Shown: positions 7,237 to 15,471 of the stretch, in pieces | How the letters are laid out: every line of letters starts with the position of its first letter | Position numbering within the stretch: position 1 is the first letter of the stretch | Program-made: the position numbers and the translations under genes | Notes under the pieces: model-generated | Told to the model about the DNA's origin: nothing | The model's input: only the letters and a program-made list of their open reading frames with translations | Database searches by the model: none | NCBI GenBank assembly: GCA_963732905.1 | Contig: CAVTBM010000004.1 | Span: forward strand, 620,001-684,000 | Direction: 5' to 3' | DNA length: 64,000 bases | DNA from: DASQZK01 sp963732905 | Lineage (GTDB): Bacteria > Bacteroidota > Bacteroidia > Bacteroidales > GCA-2748055

Positions 7237-9400
7237 TTTTCCCCGTTCTGATTAAAAGATTAATTCCTTCATTGGTTATTTTGATATCAAAAGCATTTTT
7301 TTTCGTAGTCCGCCAGAATATTTTTTTTATCAATTCTGAATGCAAATATATTTCGGAGGGTTGAAGGGGATTATCCACTTGTTTACTGATCATTTTGTAT
7401 TCTGTTTTAAGAAAGATAATGAAAGGGGCGAACAGATCCTGCAGGGTAAGTACAGGAAAAGAAAATGTGAGATTTTGAGGAAGTTCGTCTCTATACTCAA
7501 GATCCTGGTAATAAGACAGGAGAACGCGGTAAAGTCCCAGATAAAAACGATATAGAAGGGATTTCTTGCTACCGGTGAAATGGGTAAAGTTTAGCATAAC
7601 ACCGTCATTTACAAACCAGGCCAGGGAGTTGGAATCTTGTTCGTATATATAGGATGTATTATAGATTGTTGTAAAAACTTCCCACCGGGTTGTTCCTTCC
7701 TTTCCGTCAAGCGTATATTTAACGTTGAGGATACGACCGGGGACCAGGCTGAAACTATTTTTAAGAAGCCTTGTCGATTCAACATTTGTGATGATCATGT
7801 CTTTAGCCGGCCGGTCGAAAGATTTGAGAACCGGCTTATCGTTATTTATCTCGAGATAGTAACCCAAAGGATAATCGATCGTTTTTGATCCGATATAAGG
7901 CGAGGCCTGAAACTGCATGTGTAAATGGGGATAGGCCGACCGGCCCGAGTTACCGGCTTCACCAATTTTCTGTCCGACCTTTACTTTATCTCCTTCTTTG
8001 ACGCAGATGGATTCTGACCGGAGATGATTCAGACTGGTATAAAGGTATTCGGCATGCTTAATGATGATTGTATTTCCCCAGTTTTTATGCAGGTTGATCA
8101 TCCCGATGTCATTATCCTCCACGTCATCGATAATCTCCACAACGGTTCCTGAAGCCGGGGCAAGAACCGATTTTCCATAACAATAATAATCGGTCGGGAA
8201 ATCCCCGTTATTTTTGAATGGATTTCCGGCATCACCGAGGATGACAAAATCCCAGGCATGACGCCAATCATCCTTATGCGTATATTCTCCGTCATGGGCC
8301 TGCAATACGGTCCATTTACCGTGAAACGGAAGGCTGAAAGGGATTAAGTTACGGTGCCGGGCATTATTTATCTGGTTAAGATAAGCGTACAGGTTTTTCT
8401 CCGGGCTGTTTTGCTGATAATAAACTTCATTAAGGTCATGAGACGGAAACAGCCGGAATTTCAAGGTATAGATGAACATAAGGACAACGATGTTGAAGGG
8501 AAGGGCATAAATTGACAACTGATAGACTAAAAAGACTCTGGAGAGGCTCAGTGTCAGTAGAATGACGATAGGGATGAGGATCAGCAGCCACAGGAAGGTT
8601 TTTTTTGAAGGGATCAGGAAGAAGCCGCCGATAGCAACAGCAGTCAGGATATAATTAAAGCCGATATAGGTATAACTCAGTTCTGCGATGTTTCCGCCTA
8701 AAATCCGGTAAAAGAGAAAAGCAATACTGAAGCCGTATACGGAAAGGAGAAATGCAATTCGCGAATATATCAGGAGTCCGATAGCAATCAGAATACCGGC
8801 AACGGTGCTGAACTGAAAAAATATGGCACCGATAGCCTTGAAGTATGTTTCCACCGGGAAGGCAAGGTGGATGTTATTCAGTCTTTCATAGAGGTTCACC
8901 AGGGTAGATCCGCCAACACCATAGAGCCAGTTCAGTGTATAGATACCTTTTTGACTGATACCGATAGCTTCGAAGTATCTGGAAGCAATCAGGATGGTCC
9001 AGATGCCAAAAAGAAAGGGAACGGACAGGTAAGGAAGGCCGTATTTTTGCAAAATACCCCGGAACAGTGTCACGAACATCAGGGTTAATATCGAGGCCGA
9101 CACTACAATGAGATACAACTCGACAGATGGAACGAAGAAGTATCCGATACCGAGGCCAACGAGAAGGCTGTTAAATCCAAACAGGCCCTTTTCAATTTCA
9201 TTCCGGTTAAATCCCAGCTTCCAGGCAGTAAGGTTAGAGATGAAAACGGAAACGAGTCCGATAACACCGGTATTTGGGTCGATAAAACTGACCAGTAGCA
9301 GGATAATGGCAAAAATCCGGTGATCCGAGAAGAAGACCTGAGAGTAGCTGTTGATGATGCCACGCAGAAAGGGCTTGAAAGGGATTTTTGAAAGCCTCAT
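7211..9400 (-). CDS. Urea-transporter-like membrane domain fused to M23 (LytM) peptidase domain
   Basis: This 729-residue protein joins two families. Residues 1 to ~315 resemble the urea transporter family (PF03253), with about ten hydrophobic helices. The two-fold pseudo-repeat is marked by GLFGFNSLLVG (Asn77) and YIGFNYILTAVA (Asn249). Residues ~355-505 form an M23/LytM domain with H381AWD384, His449 and H492LH494, matching the HxxxD and HxH zinc ligands, plus the GNSGRS and PHLHMQ blocks. The last ~210 residues are uncharacterised and mostly beta-rich. M23 enzymes cleave peptidoglycan cross-links; the membrane part could be a urea/amide channel or simply an anchor. It begins 6 bp after the decarboxylase-like gene and overlaps the next gene by 26 bp. 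Confidence 0.85.
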   Translation of the reverse strand: MRLSKIPFKPFLRGIINSYSQVFFSDHRIFAIILLLVSFIDPNTGVIGLVSVFISNLTAWKLGFNRNEIEKGLFGFNSLLVGLGIGYFFVPSVELYLIVVSASILTLMFVTLFRGILQKYGLPYLSVPFLFGIWTILIASRYFEAIGISQKGIYTLNWLYGVGGSTLVNLYERLNNIHLAFPVETYFKAIGAIFFQFSTVAGILIAIGLLIYSRIAFLLSVYGFSIAFLFYRILGGNIAELSYTYIGFNYILTAVAIGGFFLIPSKKTFLWLLILIPIVILLTLSLSRVFLVYQLSIYALPFNIVVLMFIYTLKFRLFPSHDLNEVYYQQNSPEKNLYAYLNQINNARHRNLIPFSLPFHGKWTVLQAHDGEYTHKDDWRHAWDFVILGDAGNPFKNNGDFPTDYYCYGKSVLAPASGTVVEIIDDVEDNDIGMINLHKNWGNTIIIKHAEYLYTSLNHLRSESICVKEGDKVKVGQKIGEAGNSGRSAYPHLHMQFQASPYIGSKTIDYPLGYYLEINNDKPVLKSFDRPAKDMIITNVESTRLLKNSFSLVPGRILNVKYTLDGKEGTTRWEVFTTIYNTSYIYEQDSNSLAWFVNDGVMLNFTHFTGSKKSLLYRFYLGLYRVLLSYYQDLEYRDELPQNLTFSFPVLTLQDLFAPFIIFLKTEYKMISKQVDNPLQPSEIYLHSELIKKIFWRTTKKNAFDIKITNEGINLLIRTGKNEITAQIS

Positions 9401-9406
9401 CGTTTT

Positions 9407-10753
9407 TTATTTAAGGTGATCAGGAATTTTTTCCAGTGTCACGATGGTTTCCAGCGTTTCTTTTTCCCGCACCAGGTGGGTTATACCATGGATATCAATC
9501 AATACGATATTCGGGCGCAGGGTAATAAACTGCATCCACTGGGTCATGTTGTAGGCTCCTATCCTGCTGATCACGAAATGGTCTCCTCTTTTCATAACGG
9601 GGGAGGCTATCGCTTCACGAATTACATCAATATTCATACACAGCGGGCCATAGATGGTAGATTCTTCGCTATGTGATGACACGGGTTGTGCCGGATGGAA
9701 CTCATGTTGATACCAGAAGGATGTGAAGAGGAGGTTAACACCTACATCCACGATGGTGGCCCTTCTTCCGTCAGCAAGTCGCTTATTGGCCAGGACTGTT
9801 CCTGCGATACTACCGGCATCATCAATAAGGGCGCGGCCGGTTTCGAGGATTAAAAGGGGCAGGTTTTCTTTTCGGATAGCAGAGGACATGATGCCGGAAG
9901 TTATAGCTCCGGCATAGTCATCAAATTCAGGAACGGTATCATAGCCGGGAAGATAAGCACCTTTAAGGGTGTTTTTGGATGCAAATCCACCTCCCATATC
10001 GAGGTAGGATATGACATGACCGTACTTATTAAATATATTAGCAGCCAGGTCGGCAAGTTTTGTTGCCGCGATTTTATAAGCGTTTACAGAAAGCATATAT
10101 GTTCCGATATGGGTATGTAAACCTTCCAGGATGAGGTTTTCATTCATCATGATACGGTTCAGGGCATCCCAGGCATCACCGTTTTCATAATTGAATCCGA
10201 AGCGGTCCCACATCGGGTAAATGCCGGTATCCATATTCACACGGATGGCCACCCTGGCTTTTTTTCCTGCCTTTTCCGCAATATTTGTCAATAAATACAT
10301 TTCATCGAAATGATCGATGTGTATCATGGACCTCTTGTTCACGGCTTTTTCAAGATCCTGCTCCGATTTATCAGGTCCGTTAAATATGATATGTTCACCG
10401 GAGATTCCGTTACGGAGAGCTTTGTCGTATTCAAAGCCGGAAACCACTTCGGCCCACGATCCTTCCTGGTGAAATATTCTGCAAACCGCATCCAGATAAT
10501 TAGTTTTGTAGGACCAGGACAGCTGAACTTTCGGGTACTGTTTTTTGAAGGCGCTCAAGGCTGACCGGTATCGTTCCCGGATGGTTTTTTCGGACAGAAT
10601 GAAAACAGGGGAGCCGAACTCTGAGATTATTTTGAGTACCGGTACTCCATCAATATCGGAGATGATGTCGAAACCCTGTTTCATACCGAATTTGCCAGGC
10701 ATGCCGGCGTTCACTTTTTTAATTACGGGCCGTTCAAAAGGTAATTTTTCCAT
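9407..10753 (-). CDS. Fold-type III PLP-dependent decarboxylase (LysA/ornithine decarboxylase-like)
   Basis: A 448-residue homologue of diaminopimelate and ornithine decarboxylases. Key residues are present: the PLP lysine Lys83 in SYKTN, the barrel motif GLHTHIGT (His213, His215), phosphate-binding DMGGGF (252-257), ETGRALI in place of the usual EPGR (Glu304, Arg307), the second-subunit motif GPLCMNID (Cys372, Asp376) and GAYNMTQW (Tyr401). It should therefore be catalytically competent, probably decarboxylating an amino acid or an aminoacyl group; the substrate is unknown. It is unlikely to be the housekeeping LysA because of the divergent motifs and its context between an ATP-grasp/PqqD pair and a membrane peptidase. 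The ATP-grasp gene ends 72 bp upstream, and the next gene starts 6 bp downstream. Confidence 0.85.
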   Translation of the reverse strand: MEKLPFERPVIKKVNAGMPGKFGMKQGFDIISDIDGVPVLKIISEFGSPVFILSEKTIRERYRSALSAFKKQYPKVQLSWSYKTNYLDAVCRIFHQEGSWAEVVSGFEYDKALRNGISGEHIIFNGPDKSEQDLEKAVNKRSMIHIDHFDEMYLLTNIAEKAGKKARVAIRVNMDTGIYPMWDRFGFNYENGDAWDALNRIMMNENLILEGLHTHIGTYMLSVNAYKIAATKLADLAANIFNKYGHVISYLDMGGGFASKNTLKGAYLPGYDTVPEFDDYAGAITSGIMSSAIRKENLPLLILETGRALIDDAGSIAGTVLANKRLADGRRATIVDVGVNLLFTSFWYQHEFHPAQPVSSHSEESTIYGPLCMNIDVIREAIASPVMKRGDHFVISRIGAYNMTQWMQFITLRPNIVLIDIHGITHLVREKETLETIVTLEKIPDHLK

Positions 10754-10825
10754 AGGATCTGTATATTTTGTTCATTAAGAGCCGGGGTTTGAAGAAGAGC
10801 TCCATCCCGTCTCATGAGTTTCAGG

Positions 10826-11878
10826 TTATATTTCGCCGTTGGTTGAAAGGGCTTCGAATTTTTTCATATCACAGATCATGTCGTAAGAATATCTCACAAA
10901 CATGACTCCTTTTTTATATTCGGTAAAAGGAGTGACATCCATTCCAAGAGCCAGACAAACCAGAGCTTCAGGGAGATTCTGTCCGGCACCAACGGCGAGA
11001 TACACCCATGCCGGAATCCGGGGATTGATTTCAATAATATAATATTTGTTTTGGTTGGTTTTAATCAGTTCGAGTTCCATTCCCCCTTTCCACTTGGTTT
11101 CACCGATTATTTTATGGGTCAGTTCGAGCATACGGGGGTCGTCGAGGGTGATACCGCCCCAGGCCTTCCCTTTATCTGTGATATATTGTTTCCGCATGGG
11201 AACAGCTCCAATGGTATTTCCTTTGCCGTCGCCCAGAGCCACCACATTTACTTCCGTACCTTTGATAAATTCCTGCACGATCACGGGCAGTCCCCATTTT
11301 GCGCTGATCCGGTTAAAATGGCTGATCATCTGTTCGACATTATACGCTACATAAGCGTCGTAGAATTTCCCCTTCACCATCAGCGGGTATTCAAAATTAC
11401 GATCCTTGTCGAGCTTCAGAAGATCTGCGTGCGAGGTGACGTCGACACTACCGGGAACATCAACCCCATATTTTTTTCCGAAAGCCGGCAGGTTGGATTT
11501 GCTTCTTTCCTCATACTGTTCAATGCCGGGCAAAAATGTATGAATACCCAGGGCTTTCATTTTATCCTCCGATTTCATGAAGGTATACAATTCGGCATCG
11601 AAATTGGGGATCAGGACATCCAGTTTTTCCCTGTCCTGGATATATGTGATACGCTGCATATAAATTTCAATTCCTTCTGAGGGATAAGGCAGGAGATAGG
11701 TTTTATCCAAAAGTCCTTCCATATAGATCCCCGGCTCCAGGTTTTCATACGCAAGGCCGACTATCCGGGCATCAAAAATGGATGAATCCTTTATTCCCCT
11801 TATTACAGGAACGCCGGGACCGGGATTGTCCGTATTATTGAGGCCTGTAACACCGACATTAATTTTTTTCTTCTTCAT
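10826..11878 (-). CDS. ATP-grasp ligase, carbamoyl-phosphate-synthase-like
   Basis: A 350-residue ATP-grasp enzyme. An N-terminal preATP-grasp domain carries a glycine-rich start (INVGVTGLNNTDNPGPGVPV). The ATP-grasp core has FEYPLMVKGKFYDAY (ATP-binding lysine), LPVIVQEFIKGTEVNVVALG, and the metal-binding C-terminal motif YYIIEINPRIPAWVYLAVG with Glu and Asn. These enzymes form acyl-phosphate intermediates and join a carboxylate to an amine or thiol. Its start overlaps the PqqD-like gene by 20 bp, implying that the two are translated together and probably interact. A peptide- or amino-acid-modifying ligase guided by the PqqD-like protein is a reasonable inference; the substrate is unknown. 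Confidence 0.83.
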   Translation of the reverse strand: MKKKKINVGVTGLNNTDNPGPGVPVIRGIKDSSIFDARIVGLAYENLEPGIYMEGLLDKTYLLPYPSEGIEIYMQRITYIQDREKLDVLIPNFDAELYTFMKSEDKMKALGIHTFLPGIEQYEERSKSNLPAFGKKYGVDVPGSVDVTSHADLLKLDKDRNFEYPLMVKGKFYDAYVAYNVEQMISHFNRISAKWGLPVIVQEFIKGTEVNVVALGDGKGNTIGAVPMRKQYITDKGKAWGGITLDDPRMLELTHKIIGETKWKGGMELELIKTNQNKYYIIEINPRIPAWVYLAVGAGQNLPEALVCLALGMDVTPFTEYKKGVMFVRYSYDMICDMKKFEALSTNGEI

Positions 11879-12116
11879 TTTGGATCAACTGAAATTGTTT
11901 CAGGGAAGAAACGAAATCATAATAAAACCGTTCGAAACTGTTTTTATCGACGTCATAATTGTTCAGAATAATTTCACGGATCTCATCAAAGGATTTATTC
12001 TCCTTCATATATCTGAAAATTTCAAGCCCGGTGGGATTAAAGGTGAATGACTCTCCGGTAGCCGGGTCGAATAAGAATCCGGAATCACTGATGGCAATAT
12101 TTTTTTTGATTAACAT
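11859..12116 (-). CDS. PqqD family protein (RiPP recognition element-like)
   Basis: An 85-residue protein with the PqqD pattern: beta-strand ISDSGFLFDPATGESFTF, then NPTGLEIFRYMKENKSFDEI, helix REIILNNYDVD, and a final helix DFVSSLKQFQLIQ. PqqD-like domains bind leader peptides in ribosomally made, modified peptide pathways and present them to partner enzymes. It is the first gene of the operon, and its last 20 bp overlap the ATP-grasp gene. No radical-SAM partner is encoded nearby, and I found no obvious precursor peptide gene in the 130 bp upstream. Inverted TTTGTAA/TTACAAA repeats lie just before the start. Confidence 0.82.
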   Translation of the reverse strand: MLIKKNIAISDSGFLFDPATGESFTFNPTGLEIFRYMKENKSFDEIREIILNNYDVDKNSFERFYYDFVSSLKQFQLIQNEEEKN

Positions 12117-12145
12117 GGTACAATTGTTTACAGAGACTTATATGC

Positions 12146-12208
12146 TTACAAATATCCGATCTGTTTGTAAAATAATTCTCATATAATTTTGTAAATAGTT
12201 TACAAAAT
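12146..12208. promoter_or_regulatory. Operator-like dyads upstream of the PqqD operon
   Basis: Two inverted repeats of the same half-site sit in the 130-bp gap ahead of the operon. ATTTTGTAAA-TAG-TTTACAAAAT at 12186-12208 is a perfect 10-bp-arm palindrome. TTACAAA (12146-12152) and TTTGTAA (12164-12170) form a second dyad with an 11-bp spacer. A further related site, TTGTTTACA, is at 12124-12132. The arrangement looks like a dimeric repressor or activator site controlling the operon; the regulator is not known. A weaker -7-like GATATTTG (minus strand) overlaps the proximal half-site. Confidence 0.6.
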
Positions 12209-12246
12209 TCTGTATTAAAGACCGACAAAGGAGGAGAAACGGGGTA

Positions 12247-12828
12247 TCAATAAAGGGATTCCAGTGAATTCCGGATGGAACGGTCGGATTTTTTGTAATC
12301 GGAAGGTGTTAACCCGGTGATCTGTCTGAACTGGGCCGAAAGATGCTGCACGCTGCTGTAATCCATCATCCAGGCTATCTCGCTGAATGAATACTCTCCC
12401 GAGTCGATAAGTTCTTTTATTTTTTCAATTTTATGAAGAATGATGAATCGTTCGAGGGTAACCGGTTCATGCTGTGAGAAGGTTTTAGAGAGTTGCTGGT
12501 AGCTCATACCCAGTTTTTCCACCAGGTAGTCTGATTTACGGATGATAGAACTAACGTTGTTCAGCTGATGGATCAGTTCTATAACCGTCAGTTTTATCTG
12601 TTCAACGAGCTGTATGTTTTTATCATGAATAATTTCGAAGCCAAGGTTATTTATCAGGGATACGATGTCTTTTTCATGGCAAACCTCCTCATTAAAAACA
12701 ATCGTTACCTCGCCGAGTTTTATTTCCGTTACTGAGGCTCCGGCCTTTTCAAGACGTTCCCTGAGAAGAAGGATACAACAGGAACAGACCATATTTCGCA
12801 GGAAATATGTTTTTTGGACACTCATCAT
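12247..12828 (-). CDS. AraC-type transcriptional regulator with N-terminal HMA-like domain
   Basis: The 193-residue protein opens with a heavy-metal-associated-like ferredoxin fold (about residues 5-70). Its metal loop is MVCSCC instead of the usual GMxCxxC, followed by ERLEKAGASVTEIKLGEVTI. The C-terminal half (about 85-180) is an AraC-type double helix-turn-helix with FSEIAWMMDYSSVQHLSAQF and RQITGLTPSDYKK. Such HMA-AraC proteins are found in Bacteroidota and are presumed metal sensors, probably for copper or silver (inference from the domain). It lies upstream of the PqqD operon on the same strand with 130 bp between, so it could regulate that operon. A permease with its own HMA tail is 3.6 kb away. 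Confidence 0.83.
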   Translation of the reverse strand: MMSVQKTYFLRNMVCSCCILLLRERLEKAGASVTEIKLGEVTIVFNEEVCHEKDIVSLINNLGFEIIHDKNIQLVEQIKLTVIELIHQLNNVSSIIRKSDYLVEKLGMSYQQLSKTFSQHEPVTLERFIILHKIEKIKELIDSGEYSFSEIAWMMDYSSVQHLSAQFRQITGLTPSDYKKSDRSIRNSLESLY

Positions 12829-12963
12829 TCATAGATAAGGATTACTGATTTATAAAAATATTGAATTTCCGGGTGGCTACTACCATGTAAAATGATATTA
12901 TTAAACTTATTTTCGGGTAAAAAGGCTGTGAAAACGGAAAGCGGGGTTAATTATTCGCGGAGA

Positions 12964-13578
12964 TCATGAGATCTCTTCCAGGCTTACCAGGTTGTTTAGA
13001 ATAGCATAGACCGTTAATCCGGAAATAGTTTTTATCCCCAGTTTCGTAGTGATATTTTTCCTGTGGGTAATGACGGTATGGGCGGAGAGGTAAAGTTTTT
13101 CGGCTATCTCTTTATTTGTTAGTCCCTTAGCCACATATTTCAGAATCGTTTTTTCACGTTCACTCAATTCGCTGCTCAGAGAAGACTTGTTTCGCTGGAG
13201 CACGGTTGGTTCAACGAGGTTTTTAAATTTTTGGATAATCACATCTCTTTCATCGTTAACATCAATGATTTCCCTGACGGTTGCAATCATCCCTTTATGT
13301 TTTGGCCCTGTCGTTGTAATGGCAACACCTTTTTTCAGGAGATCTGCTTTGATGGTAAAGTTTCTGAAATTTTGACTGAGAGGGATCAGGTTCGGATTAA
13401 AAACGATAAAGTCGGGGTTAAACCTGAGGATTTCCGAATTTATACCGTCGAGTTTCCCGAGTTCTTTAATGACACTTGCGTGGTCGATCCGGTTTATGAT
13501 CGAAACGATCCCTTTGCGAACCAGGTACGCTTTTTCTGCAACGATGAAGGTTATACGATCCATTTCAGTTTTTGGCAT
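12964..13578 (-). CDS. LuxR-type transcriptional regulator with degenerate receiver-like domain
   Basis: 204 residues. The C-terminal LuxR/GerE helix-turn-helix (about 140-200) is clear: LSEREKTILKYVAKGLTNKEIAEKLYLS, then HTVITHRKNITTKLGI. The N-terminal ~125 residues have the length and strand pattern of a receiver, but the expected phospho-acceptor position reads PDFIVFNPNLIP, with no aspartate after the strand. Conventional phosphorelay control is therefore doubtful. The start at 13578 overlaps the hemerythrin gene by 14 bp; an alternative ATG at 13563 would follow that gene's stop almost directly and equally suggests coupling. Together they look like a sensor/response pair for oxygen, NO or redox stress (inference). 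Confidence 0.82.
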   Translation of the reverse strand: MPKTEMDRITFIVAEKAYLVRKGIVSIINRIDHASVIKELGKLDGINSEILRFNPDFIVFNPNLIPLSQNFRNFTIKADLLKKGVAITTTGPKHKGMIATVREIIDVNDERDVIIQKFKNLVEPTVLQRNKSSLSSELSEREKTILKYVAKGLTNKEIAEKLYLSAHTVITHRKNITTKLGIKTISGLTVYAILNNLVSLEEIS

Positions 13579-14308
13579 AGTTGGACAAAAGGATGTTTTC
13601 CATATTAGCTACCTTCGGGATCAGGACTTTATCTTCCAGGGATGCATGGGCATTCAGATCCTTCTCAAGGCGGAAAAGCTCGATCAGGATCCTGTTGCAG
13701 AGAGCTTTATCGGCACATGGAGGCATATATTTAATGATGATATTTTTAAGATCGAAGAGTTTTTCTTCAACATTATCATGTTCTCCGGCAAAATCCTTCA
13801 TGGAATACTGTTTGATTTTTTCATATAGTTCCCCGGGAAGGTGGTTTCCTGTGTATGCAGTTTCAATTTCAAGAATATAAGGCTGGACTTTCTTTTCTTC
13901 ACGCATGATATGATTTTCCAGTTCGGTGCGATATTCCACGAAAAAATTTTTCACCAGTAATGCTTTTTCTTTTTCTGCGGGTATAGACGAAGCCATATTT
14001 CTGATCATTTCCTCCAGTTCGGGAATTTTTTCATCCAGGTAATACCGGTGGGTTTTTTTCAGGTAATCGATCAGAAGACAAACGGGGAATGAGTCCAGTT
14101 CTTTTTGTGGGATGTAGTCTTCATCGATGAATGAATTGGTGATTTCAAGGAAGAAATCAAGGTTTACATTATTTTCAAGGCATACTTTTTCAACTGTTCT
14201 ATCACCAAAGCCCAGATTAATACCAAACCGGGTGATAACGGGTAAAAGTGTATAGTCGAGATGGATGACATCTGCCATCTTCATATCGCGTGTGATATTC
14301 ATGGTCAT
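13565..14308 (-). CDS. Hemerythrin-domain protein related to RIC/YtfE, without the N-terminal cysteines
   Basis: A 247-residue protein. Residues ~9-60 resemble the ScdA/YtfE N-terminal domain (MADVIHLDYTLLPVITRFGI ... FLEITNSF), but the usual Cys-Cys pair is replaced by NLGFGDR. The hemerythrin-like bundle (about 75-235) keeps a complete diiron ligand set: His87, His133, Glu137, His177, His221 and Glu225. YtfE/RIC proteins repair Fe-S clusters damaged by NO or oxidative stress; without the cysteines an oxygen- or NO-sensing role is equally possible. The 3' end overlaps the LuxR-type regulator gene, a pairing that I take to be functional. The promoter side is a gap of about 130 bp. Confidence 0.85.
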   Translation of the reverse strand: MTMNITRDMKMADVIHLDYTLLPVITRFGINLGFGDRTVEKVCLENNVNLDFFLEITNSFIDEDYIPQKELDSFPVCLLIDYLKKTHRYYLDEKIPELEEMIRNMASSIPAEKEKALLVKNFFVEYRTELENHIMREEKKVQPYILEIETAYTGNHLPGELYEKIKQYSMKDFAGEHDNVEEKLFDLKNIIIKYMPPCADKALCNRILIELFRLEKDLNAHASLEDKVLIPKVANMENILLSNYAKN

Positions 14309-14436
14309 CTATGTTTAATTAATCCGGATAAAGTTAGAAAGATTTCGTCTGAAAGAAAAAAAACAGGAAAGGGTTATCATTGACCTGTCAGAGGGGGTGA
14401 AATTTCAGTAAATAAGTAGGAGAGAATTCTTTTTGA

Positions 14437-15387
14437 TCAGCGCCGATGGTTTTGATTCTTTTCAATTTCTTTCACATCCATTTCGGTCAGTCCGAATTTT
14501 TCATCCTCACGGGTATTTCCAATAGGTTCGACATGCACGACGATATCATATACATTAGGAAGGGTAGTCCTGATTTGTTCCTCAACTTTCTGAGCGATAT
14601 TATGGGCGTCGGTAACGGACATCATCGGGTCGACTTCTATATCCATGGAGATCATGTGGAAATTTCCTATTTTTCTGACTCTCACACGGTGAGGATTTTG
14701 AGCTCCCTCTACGGTTCTGACGGCGTTAAACAGTTCGCAGTACAGTACAGGGTCGTTCATTCCGTCCATAAGTTCCATATTCGTTTTAAAAAAGATCTGC
14801 ACGGCGACCTTCATGATCCAAATGCTCACGGCCAGGGCTGTTATTCTGTCGAGTATGGGCAACTTAAAGATAAAGGTAAAGATCAGACCGACAAGGACAG
14901 AACAGGAGATCAGGACATCGTTCTGCATGTTTTTCCCATTTGCGCTGAGCATGGCGCTGTTAACACGTTTCCCGGATTTTTGCAGGTAGACGGAGAGGGC
15001 AAGTTTAGAGAAGATAGAGAACATGGTAACATAAATGGCGAGTTGGCCGGGCATCACGTACACTTCATCGCTGGTGATCCTTTCAATGGTTGAGATAGCC
15101 AGTTGAGATCCGGCGAAGAAAATGATGAAGGAGAGGGCTTTGGTAGCGATGGTATCTGCTTTCTCGTAGCCGTAGGGATATTTGATGTTGGGAGGTTTTG
15201 ACAGCAGTCTGGCGGTAATGAGGGTAATAAAGGAGGTCGCGATGTCGCTGGCTGAATCAATGCCGTCAGCCACAACGGCCATACTTCCGGAGATAAGGCC
15301 CAGAATGATTTTCACTGCTGCCAGGAGTGCATTCCCAACAATGCTGATCCAGGAAGCCCGGATGATGATTTTTTCTCTTATCTCCAT
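14437..15387 (-). CDS. Cation diffusion facilitator family metal transporter
   Basis: A 316-residue inner-membrane CDF transporter with six predicted helices and a cytosolic C-terminal domain (about 215-300; VRVRKIGNFHMISMDIEVDP). The helix-2 site is DGIDSASD (Asp44, Asp48). The helix-5 site reads N153MQND157 instead of HxxxD. Zinc-selective CDF proteins normally carry His in this site, so an Asn suggests manganese or iron (inference). The family exports divalent metal ions in exchange for protons. The N-terminus MEIREKIIIRASWISIVGN is typical, and the C-terminus is charged. It is followed at some distance on the same strand by the hemerythrin gene. Confidence 0.9.
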   Translation of the reverse strand: MEIREKIIIRASWISIVGNALLAAVKIILGLISGSMAVVADGIDSASDIATSFITLITARLLSKPPNIKYPYGYEKADTIATKALSFIIFFAGSQLAISTIERITSDEVYVMPGQLAIYVTMFSIFSKLALSVYLQKSGKRVNSAMLSANGKNMQNDVLISCSVLVGLIFTFIFKLPILDRITALAVSIWIMKVAVQIFFKTNMELMDGMNDPVLYCELFNAVRTVEGAQNPHRVRVRKIGNFHMISMDIEVDPMMSVTDAHNIAQKVEEQIRTTLPNVYDIVVHVEPIGNTREDEKFGLTEMDVKEIEKNQNHRR

Positions 15388-15471
15388 TTTTCAGGAGGGA
15401 TTATAAAAAACTGCACAGGCAGGAGGTCTTAAATTCTCCGGTTTCCGAACAAAGGAGAAGGACTCTTGTGA

